From Thereva unica (Eukaryota; Arthropoda; Insecta; Diptera; Therevidae): DNA of 64,000 bases. Under the pieces are notes generated by a model that made no database searches, was not told the origin of the DNA, and saw only the letters and a program-made list of their open reading frames with translations. The DNA lies in NCBI GenBank assembly GCA_949987705.1, contig OX465282.1, forward strand, positions 69,499,922 through 69,563,921, read 5' to 3'. Shown piece after piece: positions 1-11,100 of this stretch (position 1 is the stretch's first letter; every line of letters begins with the position of its first letter). Made by a program: the position numbers and the translations under genes.

Positions 1-204
1 GCAAGGTTTAAAAGGAAGTGTTCGGACAATTTTTTACCTCGCAATTGTGATTAGAATAACTGAAATACAAGTCATGTTCGTCCGTGAACCTGGCTGGCGG
101 GCAGGAAAAGCTTTTTGCGAACAATATATCTTTTTTTGGAAATTAATTTCTTTGCAGAAAAGGGCAGACGAACGCCGACAGCAGATTCAAACCTGAGCTA
201 CGAA
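1..204. other. unassigned non-coding sequence
   Basis: No supported gene or repeat is visible. Homology to LINE group A begins near position 205, so the stretch is flanking DNA or a diverged piece of another element. Confidence 0.5.
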
Positions 205-208
205 ACAC

Positions 209-985
209 TTGTCTTTACCACCGTCAACTGATGTCCACTTCGATCAACCGGGATATCGAATCGATTCTTCATTGGGGCGAAATGAACCGCGTCGAATTCA
301 ACGCCACAAAGACGAAGTACTGTCTGTCTCTAACAAAAATTGTACCGACCTTCTTCCTATCTCAGTGGATAAAGAGAATCTAACGGCTGACTCAACTCTC
401 AACATCCTAGGGGTAACTTTAACGGAGCATCTGCGATGGAATGATCACATATTCCAAATCGCTAAACAAGCCTCCCAATGCCTTGGATTTCTCAAGAGAT
501 GCAAGTTCCTCCTCCAGCCAGCCGCCTTGGCTTTAATATACAAATCCTACATTCGGCCGCGCCTCGAATACAACTCATACATCTGGGCAGGCGCCCCAAA
601 AACCACCTTGGCTTGTCTCGACAAGGTGCAAAATCGCGCCCTCAAACTCATTGGTGATGGCCCCTTTCGCGCCTCCATAGACATTTTAAGCCACCGTAGG
701 AATGTAGCAGCCCTCTCCATACTTTATCGCTATTACCATGGCGACTGTTCCACTGAAATTCAGGACCTCCTGCCTGCACGGCAATACTTTTCCCGCAACA
801 CAAAACTAGCCCGCTCGGTTCAGCCCTCCCCCCGTTCACCCACAATACGGTATAGAAGTTCGTTTATGAATAGAACAACTCGACTGTGGAATAATCTCCC
901 GCAGTCAGTATTTCCGAACTCGTACAACACCTTAGAGTTCAAACGTGAGGTTCATCGTCATCTGCTTCTTCACCCTCCAGACTAA
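209..985 (+). pseudogene. LINE group A reverse transcriptase, C-terminal fragment
   Basis: An open frame of 258 codons with the tail region typical of insect jockey-like polymerases. A segment reading LNILGVTLTEHLRWNDHI is followed by the YKSYIRPRLEYNSYIWAG stretch, the block that follows the palm and thumb in these proteins, and then by an LWNNLP motif near the end. The YADD catalytic motif and the endonuclease lie upstream and are absent. The first ~40 codons are out of frame relative to other copies and probably carry an indel. The fragment is dead on its own; its interest is as a 3'-terminal reference for the family. Confidence 0.75.
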
Positions 986-1017
986 CTCTAACCTTTCCTA
1001 TTCTCCTCTATTCTTCA

Positions 1018-1085
1018 AACCAAGCTTACTACTAGACATTGCACCATGAACTGAACGACATGACGGACTGGTAGTAAGCTTGGTT
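1018..1085 (+). repeat. 3'-terminal hairpin of LINE group A
   Basis: An 18-nt arm at 1018-1035 pairs with 1068-1085 with one G-U pair, around a 32-nt loop. It sits just after the stop codon and before the A-rich tail. A diverged counterpart lies at the matching place in the minus-strand copy near 57846-57900, so it belongs to the element and is not a chance palindrome. Confidence 0.8.
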
Positions 1086-1313
1086 TTTTCATATATAAAA
1101 AAAAGGTATAGGAGAGTGTGTGTAACCATATTGTGACTTAGGAAAGGAAGTAGAGGGGACGACGTTTATTCTATTTGAAAGATTTTTTTCCAGTATTTTT
1201 GATAAACACAAAATCAGGGATATAGGGCGGAAGTTATTGACGCACAACTAAGTAAAAGCTGGTTTGGGGATGAGAATGGAGTAATTGCTATTAGGCGGTA
1301 GTTTAAAGGGTCG

Positions 1314-2655
1314 CACAGTGGGGCAAAAGGCTGAAAAGCTGGCCAAAAGTCTTTAACATTAACTTTAATTTGAAATTTGGTATACGAATTTAGTATCCAT
1401 TTTTTCATAAACAAGAAGGCGGCTTCAAAATGGCGACTAAAAGTAGTGAAATATTCTTCAATTGCTACAAAACTTGGTATACGGGGGTCGCTGATATCGA
1501 ATTTAGCGGCTTTTTTTAATAAAAAAATAAAATTTTAAATAAAAACTTGTAAGAAATTCACTCACGGAAATATTAACCATGTAGTCCAACAAATGATTTA
1601 TTGAACGTCTTATGATCTTTACAAGTCGCAAATGAGTGGATATGAGTACTTTAAATCTTTAAACGGCGATATCTCATGAATGGCAATTCGTACGGGAAAA
1701 TTCAGAACATTTTTTTTGCAAATAATAGTATAATATACAAATTTTTTAAATTTTGTTTTATGATAACACTTACCGTTTAACATGTATTTACAAAAAACTG
1801 ATATTTTGACCATAAAACCCCATAGATGAAGGGTAGAAAATCGGTCGAGTTTATAAACCCTTATTAGAACCCTAAAAGGAACTCTCTGCCACATTCATTT
1901 TAGCCTGTACCCAGCCATTTCCGCTATTTCGCTTTTTTCGACTTAATTTACCTGTACTGTTTCCGAACTCAACAAATACAAAGAACTTTACGAAAAAATT
2001 TATGTACCAGTTTATAAAAACAATATTCATATAAATATATTATATAATACATACCTAACATATGTAATATGAATCCATTAAAAGGTTATTTATACAGAAA
2101 CATGGTGGGAATAACCCATAAAATGATACACTTTTTAAATAAAAAGTCCACCGACTAAAAGATCGCAAAAAGTCTCAATTTTTGTTGATTGTATTTTGTG
2201 TAGAAATGTTTAAGGAACATATTAAAAAAAATTTAAAGCGGGGCCTAGCCCGACTTTTTTGTAGGGTTTCTTTAACAAAAGATTTTCTAGCAAAAATAAT
2301 AAAAATTTTACTGTCTTTCATTAAATAATTAATTAATTAGGCAGGTAAAAAAAAAGACAATATTGCTTATAGAAACATTTACTAGATACCTTGAGGAGAA
2401 GAATCCATTTTGTATTAATTAAATAGCTTTTACCACTGTAAAATAATAAGCATAACAAATAGGAGCTTCGACAAGGGCTTAAAAATTATCACAATCACTT
2501 GCTGCAACGGTCACTTTTGATCCTGCGACGAGAAAAAGGACACCTGACCCCCATAAACCGGTTTAATGTGTGGCAAGGGTCTCCTACTAGATATTTATCA
2601 GGCAACTTCGATTTTTCGACTTTTGGCCAGCTTTTTGGGATTTTGCCCCACTGTG
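1314..2655. mobile_element. non-autonomous Transib-type DNA transposon (candidate)
   Basis: The ends are inverted repeats of about 38 bp with 34 matches, beginning CACAGTGGGGCAAAA on both sides. The element is flanked by the 5-bp direct repeat GGTCG (1309-1313 and 2656-2660) and sits inside LINE group A, whose other copies show the empty site. A CACAGTG terminus with a GC-rich 5-bp target duplication is the known signature of Transib elements, relatives of the RAG1 recombinase. No transposase-like frame was found in the 1342 bp, so it would need a helper. Assignment to Transib is inference from ends and duplication only. Confidence 0.7.
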
Positions 2656-3058
2656 GGTCGCTGGCTTCACCTTTTTTGGGAATGGGCTGAGCATGAGCAA
2701 GTTTCGAAGAGTTGGTATAAACTCCAGAGAAGTATGACAGGGCGAAAAGTTGGCGCAGAGGTTTGGCCAGAGGTGAGGCACATTTCTTCAGTAATATTGT
2801 GAGGAATATTGTCCGAGCCTGTGGATTGATTGACGTCGAGCTCTTTGAGATATTTATACACCTCGCGAGTTCTGAATAAAATTCTGTCCATTGAATGGGC
2901 ATTCCGCTCGAGAACCGGTGGTGGCGTAAAGAAGAATATGAGGCGAACAGAGATGCCAATAAGTCAGCCTTGGCTTTGCTTTCTGTTATCACCTTCTCCC
3001 CATTAATAAATGGAGGGGTTGTGGAAGACGTACAATTCTTCTTGATGGAAGTTACCAA
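2656..3058 (-). pseudogene. LINE group A endonuclease-RT linker fragment
   Basis: The frame read from 3058 downwards gives the linker and RT entry region ([20 protein letters not shown], then PIPKKGEASDP), matching plus-strand copy 3 at 20760-20880. Beyond 2656 the frame runs into the inserted DNA transposon, so the C-terminal 50 residues of the apparent ORF are foreign. Higher up, 3100-3560 carries the endonuclease end with an SDHKLV motif in broken frames. Confidence 0.75.
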
Positions 3059-3779
3059 GGACCATGCTGCCCACGCGTGTATTGAGGATCTTACTTTTCA
3101 ACTTGTCGTCAAATGACGTTTTGACTTTCCTGATGATGGAAGTTTGAGTTTCTCGATTTCATATATTCACGCTGAAGTGACTCGTTTGGGGAACAGTTGT
3201 ATGCTCTGTAGGCGGCTTCTTTAGCTTTAATTGCGTTCATACACTCCCCATTAAACCATCTATTCGGCCTAGACTTTATAGATTTGGTAGAATGAGGAAT
3301 GAACCGTATTGTCCTGCCCGTATTGTTTTAGTAATACAGATCGTAGCATAGTTCGCACTGGTACGGCGGAAATCCAAATTCCAGTCAGTGACTTGGAAAA
3401 AGTGAATAAGTCCCAACCAGTTGGCTTTCGCATAGTGCCAGACAGTTCTTTTGAGGACCGTGCCTGTTGGAGTAGAGGATGGATATGGGAGATTAGCACT
3501 AACTAGTTTGTGGTCCGAGTTGACATTAAGATATTGTAATCAACTGTGATGTGAAGCGGAATATGGAACACGGAGAACGGAGGACGTGTGCTATGTGGCT
3601 CCCGCTTAATTCTTCTGTGCTTAGCTCTGGAAGCATAGATAGATGTTTAATTTAAAAATACGCATAGCTTTAGAAAAGCAAGTAAACAAATTATAATAAT
3701 TTAAAAAAAGTTATTTTCATAATACTTTTTACAGTCCCAATTTAATTCAATCTTATAAAAATTCACATAATGTTTATGT

Positions 3780-4121
3780 ATATTAGCAAATTTTCTTTTT
3801 TATTTTCTATATTTACAATCTACTTAAGTCAAAAAAATTTATACACCAAGTAACATTAAAGTTCATATTATAACAAAAAATAAAGAAAATTTTGTGTAAC
3901 TTGTGTAATAATGACAATTACCTGAAATTAGCTTTTTTCTCTTTGAAGGAAATACTTAAAGCTACGAATAAATTACTTGATAGAAAAAATAAAATTTAAC
4001 CAAAAATATTTTCTTGGAAATGCAAAACTAAAAAAATACAAAAAATTGAGAGATTAAGAAAAAGATAACTTAAAGGATAATTTACACTTTTGAAAGCTTA
4101 CTCTTTCGTGTTTGTGTGTAT
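3780..4121 (-). other. app: putative 3' untranslated region of app (long form)
   Basis: The AT-rich stretch follows the stop codon of the distal exon. An AATAAA on the minus strand at 3799-3804 could direct polyadenylation about 20 bp further on, giving a 3' UTR near 340 nt. This is inference; no transcript evidence is available here. Confidence 0.4.
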
Positions 4122-5122
4122 TTAGACCATGGCTGTTTTTACAAGACAAGCTTGCGAATTGTTACCAATACTGGAACCGTCCAAACTGTCCAAATCGAGA
4201 GCTGTGTCAATCATAGTTGTATCATGCAAAAGACGTAAACGACTAGGCGTTATGAAATTGGTTCCTTCACGTGCTGGTGAATTTAATTGCGGCTGAATAG
4301 TAGAGGTTCCTGGTAAACTAACAGAAGTTGAATTCTTTAAGGCCGGCGTGCTAGCTACTATATTCGGTTCCTTTTCACTTTCAGAGGTTTTTCGTGCACT
4401 CGACTTATTAGTCGAAGCATGCTTCTTGCGACTATTAACAACAAATGCACTAACGGGGTCATCTAGATCTAAATCGTCACTTAACAATGCAGATGACATA
4501 ACATCTGCAGCTGGGTCATTGATTAAATCTTCATCTTTACTTACTATTTTATTCAAAGTCTTATTGCTAGGTAAATTTGTTGTTACTGTTGTTACAATAT
4601 CTATTGGACTGTTAGCAACTTTTATACTATCAAATTGTTGCTGATGTTGTTGCTTTTCTTCAATTAAATTAGAATAAACATGAAGATTAGGATCTGATCT
4701 ATTACTAGCGTTACTACTAACAGCGGAAGATGAAATATTTGAATTTGGTACATTACTATATACATTTTCTGATTCAGATGCAGATTTGCTTAATGTTAAA
4801 AAGCCAATTGGCGGAAAATCATGTACTTTAATAGGTTGGCTCAAATGATGCGTTGCCGCATGATGGTGTTGCTGTAGTTGCTCTTGCTGATTGTGCTTTA
4901 ATTCATTACTATCATCTTTTTCATAACTGTTATCTAAGTTTTCCCTGAATAAATTATTATAACTACCACTTAAATTATTTAAACGTTTGTTTATATTTTC
5001 AATATTGTCTTCATCTGGCATCGTTGGTGTTATTGCATTACTGTCAATGTTGATACCTGGACCCTCAATTGTTGACAGAGGAATTTCATTATCAACTAAA
5101 TGGGCTAAACTGTTTGAATTAC
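4122..5122 (-). CDS. app: app exon 9: long cytoplasmic C-terminal tail
   Basis: The exon follows an acceptor (tttacag) at 5123-5129 and enters with the last two bases of a Gly codon, which exactly fits the phase left by exon 8. It encodes 332 residues and stops at 4122-4124. The tail is low-complexity and hydrophilic. It has a His/Gln-rich patch ([17 protein letters not shown]), Ser/Asn-rich stretches and an acidic [10 protein letters not shown] segment, with no recognised domain. It should lie in the cytosol after the fourth membrane segment. That this is the true continuation rests on phase, splice sites and the open length, not on alignment of the tail itself. Confidence 0.8.
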
Positions 5123-8100
5123 CTGTAAATAAATAAAAAAAGTAGAGATTAATATTAATTGTAAATGAAATATATTTTAGTGTTAGGCGTCTTAAAAGCC
5201 AAACATAATGTTGTGCGCAAATAATATTAATTTTTATAATTTTGAAGCTGGTATGTCATTATATGTAATAGTTGCCATTTAGAAAACTAAAATAATATGC
5301 AATAATTATTACTCTAGTGTACCTATAACATATTTACAGATTTATTTACATTAATTTGATTAAGTACAGGTTTTCTTGTCAATTTGTATGTTCAGTAATA
5401 TTACGTGTCTTCTATGATGATATGCCGCCGCATGATGCAGACTATTACAGTTTTTGCTTTAGTAATACCCCTGTTGCCGATAACTAATAAATATTCTTCA
5501 TTTTATACAAAGCCATTTTTATCTACAGGGTGTATTGCTGAAACTGACAAAACGCCCAGCTGTAGATAGGTTTTGGATAGACGAACAAAAAATCGTACGG
5601 CCCTGGCGGCTAAACCGTTAAGATAACCCCCACCCATACGATTTTTTGTTCGTCTATCCAAAACCTTTCTACAGCCGAGCGTTTTGTCAGTTCCAGCAAT
5701 ACATCCGGTAGATAAAAATGGCTTTGTATGCATTTTTTGATATAAAATATTCATATTTATCTGTAAAAAGTTATAAAGTTATCACTTTAGACTTTATATG
5801 CGTCCAATATAGGGTGACTTCGTAAATGCCAATAAACTGTGTCAGAAAACAGTATTAATGCAGTCAAGTCAAAGTTCAGTAAAAGCTTATACAAAGTTGT
5901 GCAGTTTTAAGTTTGACATTTATGAAGTGTGCCAAGGAACAGCACACAAAATTTTTGTAAAATTTGTAAAACTAATCACTTTGCACCATAGCTATTCATG
6001 ATGCCAAAATTCCCATTTCAATACAGAGATTTGACGTTTACGATGCAATTATGAACACAGTGCTTTAAAACTGTGACATTTATGACGGTGATTAGACTGT
6101 TCGTTCCTACGTACGTTTCTCACGAGCTTTTAGATGAACGGGGAAGTGGGGATGAAGCCCCTCATCATCTCCACTTCCCCGTTCACCTAAAAAGCTCGTG
6201 AGGAACGTACGTAGGAACGAACAGTCTAATCACCGTCAAAGAACTCATGACTTAAACCGACTGCTTAAATTTTACATTTACGAAGTCACCCATACTTCAA
6301 TATTTTCAATACTTTAATTGCGTTTTTCTCGATTTGAGCTTTTTGCATTGTACGTCAATTGCCTTTTGCACGGCATATTAGCTCAGTGCAATTAGTCGAA
6401 AAAAGGGCATGAAATTGCATTTCATGATGGTCAAAATTTTTTTTTTGGAATTTGTTGGGGTACATCTGAAAATGTTAAAACCAAGTTTGTGGGGTCGCAG
6501 TGTGATGGGAAAAGCCGCCATCTTGAAAAAGAGGTAGAGGTCGTTTATACCAAATAACTCGGTTGTGTGCAATGATAGCTGAAAATGATCAATACAAAGT
6601 CATTAGACAATAAAATTATCTACAAAATGAGCCCTTAACGAGGTCTGTAAGTTAATTTGGCTCAAAGTTATGGCCGCTCAAAGTTCGAACTTGTTCGGGT
6701 GGTTGAGGTTGAATGCAGTTTTTTGCGATTATCTCGTAAGATATTAATTTGGGTGGGTTAATGCCGATTACCAAACTTATAGTGCTAGTGATTACCTTTA
6801 GAATAAGCCCTTAGTCATCGTTCTCGCTTGTATAGTTTGCGAGTAATACAACGCCAAAGTTCGCACTTCACGTGCATGATATAACTGATAACGCAATTTT
6901 TTTGAATATCTCCTTAACGGTTGCTCATATGATAATGTAGTAAGCAGCAGAAAGACGGGTATAAAAAGATCTTTCAAATGGGCTATTGACCGAAACTCTA
7001 TGTCGTTTCATGTCCACAACATAACGGGTGAAAAGTCAACAACGAAGGTTACGACACTTCTCGACGAATAACTCGCTTCCAGCCAGTTTCGCGTGTCGGA
7101 TGAATTAGAATTTTATGTAACGCCCTAAATTATCTATATTTTGGGTTATTTAACAACTTTGGAAAATTATAATAATGGGAAATAGTAGCTAAGAATCGCG
7201 AAGACATATAACCATACCGTAGTAGTAGTCTAAGTAGTCGATGTTATATTGCAAATGAATTTAAAAGTAGTGTGTATAAAATATAGTATTTCAAAGAAAT
7301 CATGTCGTCTTTAAATGAAAACATAGAATTGTAATCTCTATGTAAAATCTGGTAACATGAAATATTAAAAAGTAACGTCTTATTTCACGCAATAATAAAT
7401 ATTATATATTTCACGCAATAATAATAATAAAATAGTGTGATAGTAGAGAAAAAAATAAAAAAACTGTGAAGGCCTGCCCTCGCTTACATATTTCGTTTAG
7501 AGGCGATGACAGAAGAAATGGAAAACCGAAAGACGCTCCTGCTTCCTGAAATGGGGCTATGGTACTTTGGAATGTTGCTCAAGTGCCTAGGATATCGACA
7601 CCGTTTAGAGTATTGTTTTCAGCCAGTTAGGTGTAAAGTTAAGTTAATCAGGGGAGACTGAGGGTATGTCGATCTCGAAAAAAAGGAATCTATTTAGAGC
7701 AATCAAATCAGATTTAGTGACTCAATGCAGACGCCTAAGGCCGTATTACTTCCATTTAAGACTTGCTTCCTAATATTTTTATTATTTTCTGCAAACGGAC
7801 GGTATTTTCGATATTCCTATGTTTTCATTAATGCAACCTAAGCAAGTGACAGTAATTGCGTTTATAATCGTAAATTCAATAGGGACACACATTTTTTGAT
7901 TTGAATTCTTGCCGAGTTACCGTTCATTCATACATAAAATATCTCATCAATTTTCTGCCATCAGTATTTCCAAACTCCTATAACATCAAAGAGTCTAAAC
8001 ATAAGATCTATCGCCTCCGTCCATCTCTTCAGCACCCCAAGACTTATTTTAATCTACATATATCATATGTTTTTCATATAATACAATTTTTTTTGTTGAT

Positions 8101-11100
8101 ACAAAAAGATACAGCGTAAATCCCTTTAATGCCGAGACACAAATCGAAGTCAACTTATGGCTCAAGTTACGTAGCTGATTGTGATCTGCATTCGAATGCC
8201 AAGTATTGAAGTATTTTTGCAGCTGCTTTCATATTTTGAACGCATAAATGCAATATTTTTCAGTCTGCTGCGTAACTTGAACGCAGCCTATTAGTAAAAT
8301 TGGATAAGCTCTTTGGAAAGAATATAGGAAAATTATTAAGAGTTAAAAAGGATTAACGAAGTGAGACAGTAATACCAAAATATTGGGTAGGAAGATGTGC
8401 AATTTGATGCATATTGTTAATAGTCCGCGAGGTAGCGCTATAGTTGAGCAAGTCATTTTATACCGGCTGAAAATCATAAGAATAATAGTTTCCCCCTAAC
8501 ACATAACAGCTCCGAACGTCAGCTGCTCCGATAGCGGTGGAGGCAGCATGAAAAAGTCATTGGAAAAAAATCTGCTTCGATGATTTTTATACCGAGCAAA
8601 AATGTATAATATTATTGTTTTAATCACATTTTTTTAAAAAATAGTCGTCAGCTGTATTGTCGAGGGGGTTATATGTCAGTCACGTGCATGAACCTCTTTG
8701 AAAATTTAACAAACAAATTAATTTTATACCTTATGAAATTTGTACATCTCAATTTTTATACTTTTAAAATAATAAAGAAAATCGTCAGCCGTACCGTCAG
8801 TCAGCTTCTTGGAAAATTAACTCTTTACACCCATAAACAATCAGGTGACGATGATTTTTTGTTTTTTTAATATTCAAATTATCTTATACTTTGAATTCAA
8901 TAAGTATAATATCAATTTAATATAAAAAACACCACATTTTATTTATTAATTTTGTGTCGGTTTCAAATTATATAAAATTAATTTGTTTGTTAAATTTTCA
9001 AAGATGTTCATGCACGTGACTGACATAAACCCCCCCTCGTCAATACAGCTGACAACTATTTTTTAAAAAAATGTGATTAAAACAATAATATTATACATTT
9101 TTGCTCGGTATAAAAATCATCGAAGCAGATTTTTTTCCAATGACTTTTTCATGCTGCCTCCTTTAGCTCCACCGTTAGTGCGACAAGTGACGCTCACTTT
9201 ACCAATTTCTGACCATTAAACAATTGTTTGAAATAAAATTCATTCGGTATAAAATTGCTAAAAAAAATTGCAACGGTACCTCCCGGACTATAATGTTTCG
9301 CAGGATTTCAATATCTTTACTAGAGACATTGCTGTTAAGAGTACAGTAGCCAATTTACATTATAAACTTTGAAATTACCGCAACAATGATTTTTATACAA
9401 ATTATATTTAAGTTTAGATTATATGAAAGCCAGGCAGGTTAAAAATTTTCCGAATTAATAATGAAGATATAGGCAAATATTGATAATTTTTCAATATCTA
9501 CTTTGTATGTGTTAATTAAAAAATGACATTCAATAATGCAATTCAATTAATTTGTTTTTTTTTCACTACATATTTAACAACTTAATTCGCAGAATTTCAA
9601 AATTATTTGTACAAATATTGAATAAGTTTCAACGTTGATGCGGTCTTAGTAATGTTATAAAATTTACGAAAAAAGTTGTCTTCGATTACGAAAATGAACT
9701 GAAAACAAAATTTGAACAAATTTAATTAAAATAATTGAAATATGAATATTTAATTGATTCTTATGGCAAAAATTTATTTGCAAAATCATTTTAACGGAGT
9801 TAATAAAAATTTATTCAATAAATTTTTTTTTTAATATTTAAGAAAGTAAAACCCTAAATGGCAACCTCAATAAATCATTTTTGATCAATAGCACTTACGA
9901 AAAGCCAATCGTGAAACCAAATCAAAAAATTATAAGCACTTATTTCCATAACAAGTCTATAGAATATATCAGTAGAAAGCCTTGCAATTAAAAGATTTCA
10001 ACAATGCGAAATGCGCTTTTATTCTTAAAATGATTTCAATCAATTAGAACAATTTCGTTCAAAATGATTGATTTTTGAATGCAATGAGCTGATTATTTGC
10101 AAGTAGCGAATTAATTGATATTTATTTTTCTATCTATTTACACAAATTTTTATGAAAACTCACCCAATATGACTAATAATTTATTTATCATCAACAAAAA
10201 ACTCGAATGAAGCATGTATTCGATTAAAAAGAATTAGAAAAGAAAAATATATAGAAATGTTACTTTCTTTTAGGAAAATTTGAATTATGTTTTGTTTATA
10301 CATACTGTATATTTATATATAGTATTGTGAGTTTTATGTTATTTATTGTTATTTAAAAAATAATATGCAATAAAGGAAAATAAATTAGTTTTTATACAAC
10401 AAATGTTCTGGCATTGTCCTAGCAAGGAACTGAATTTACAAAAATGGAACTTTAATTATTTACTAGAGCACACAAAACAGTTAAGACAAAAATGCATATA
10501 TACATACGAATATTATATACACATACATATCTCCTCACATATATACATATACATATATAAAAAATTTGGCATTAGTTGTGATTTAAGTAATAAAATTAGG
10601 GTACATTTTATTTTACTGAACCAATGGAATTAACTGCAAATGCAGATCACAGTATATGACGGCACACTGAACGATATAATTCCTATAGATATTTTTGTTT
10701 TGTTTTTTTTTTTTTTCATACAAAAATATCGCCCATTTGTAACAAAAAATTGTCGAACATTCCTAATTGTCGTTTTTGGATATTAACTGGATTAGGGATG
10801 TTATTACACTACACTAATTAACATCTATGATGACCCCGACAAAGAGAAGCTATTTTCAAGTAGTGCACATATTCATTTATTTGGATAAATATAACGATAA
10901 CAACAAATCACGCGGTTGATTTAAGTTACCAAAGCCAATTATATTCTGTTAAAGCTCCTGCATAGATGCATAGACACCTTAAGAATCATAGTCTACTGAA
11001 TTATGATCCCCCTTTACCTTGCTTTCATAGACTATGAGAAAGCGTTCGACCCGGTTAAAAGGAGTTTTATATGACGAGCTTTATCCGACAGCTTTTAGGT

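Larger units (their letters stand above)
205..1115 (+). mobile_element. LINE group A, copy 1 (3' portion)
   Basis: This is the 3' end of a jockey-like non-LTR retrotransposon. It holds the C-terminal part of the reverse-transcriptase ORF, a short 3' untranslated region and a hairpin, and ends in an A-rich run at 1098-1105. The beginning, from the words reading [13 protein letters not shown], matches the same stretch of the copy at 23350-23410, so the family assignment is internal to this window. It is 5'-truncated: the endonuclease and RT core are missing. The jockey-like label rests on RT/C-terminal style and is an inference. Confidence 0.8.
1258..3560 (-). mobile_element. LINE group A, copy 2, interrupted by a DNA transposon
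   Basis: This minus-strand copy runs from the end of the endonuclease domain (SDHKLV near 3510) through the EN-RT linker to the start of the RT. The two LINE parts, 2656-3560 and about 1258-1313, read straight on into each other when the 1314-2655 insert and one GGTCG duplicate are removed. The copy at 58940-58980 shows the uninterrupted site. The coding sequence has several stops and shifts. The ends are truncated; the low-coordinate part stops in the RT near the words PIAIT. Confidence 0.8.
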
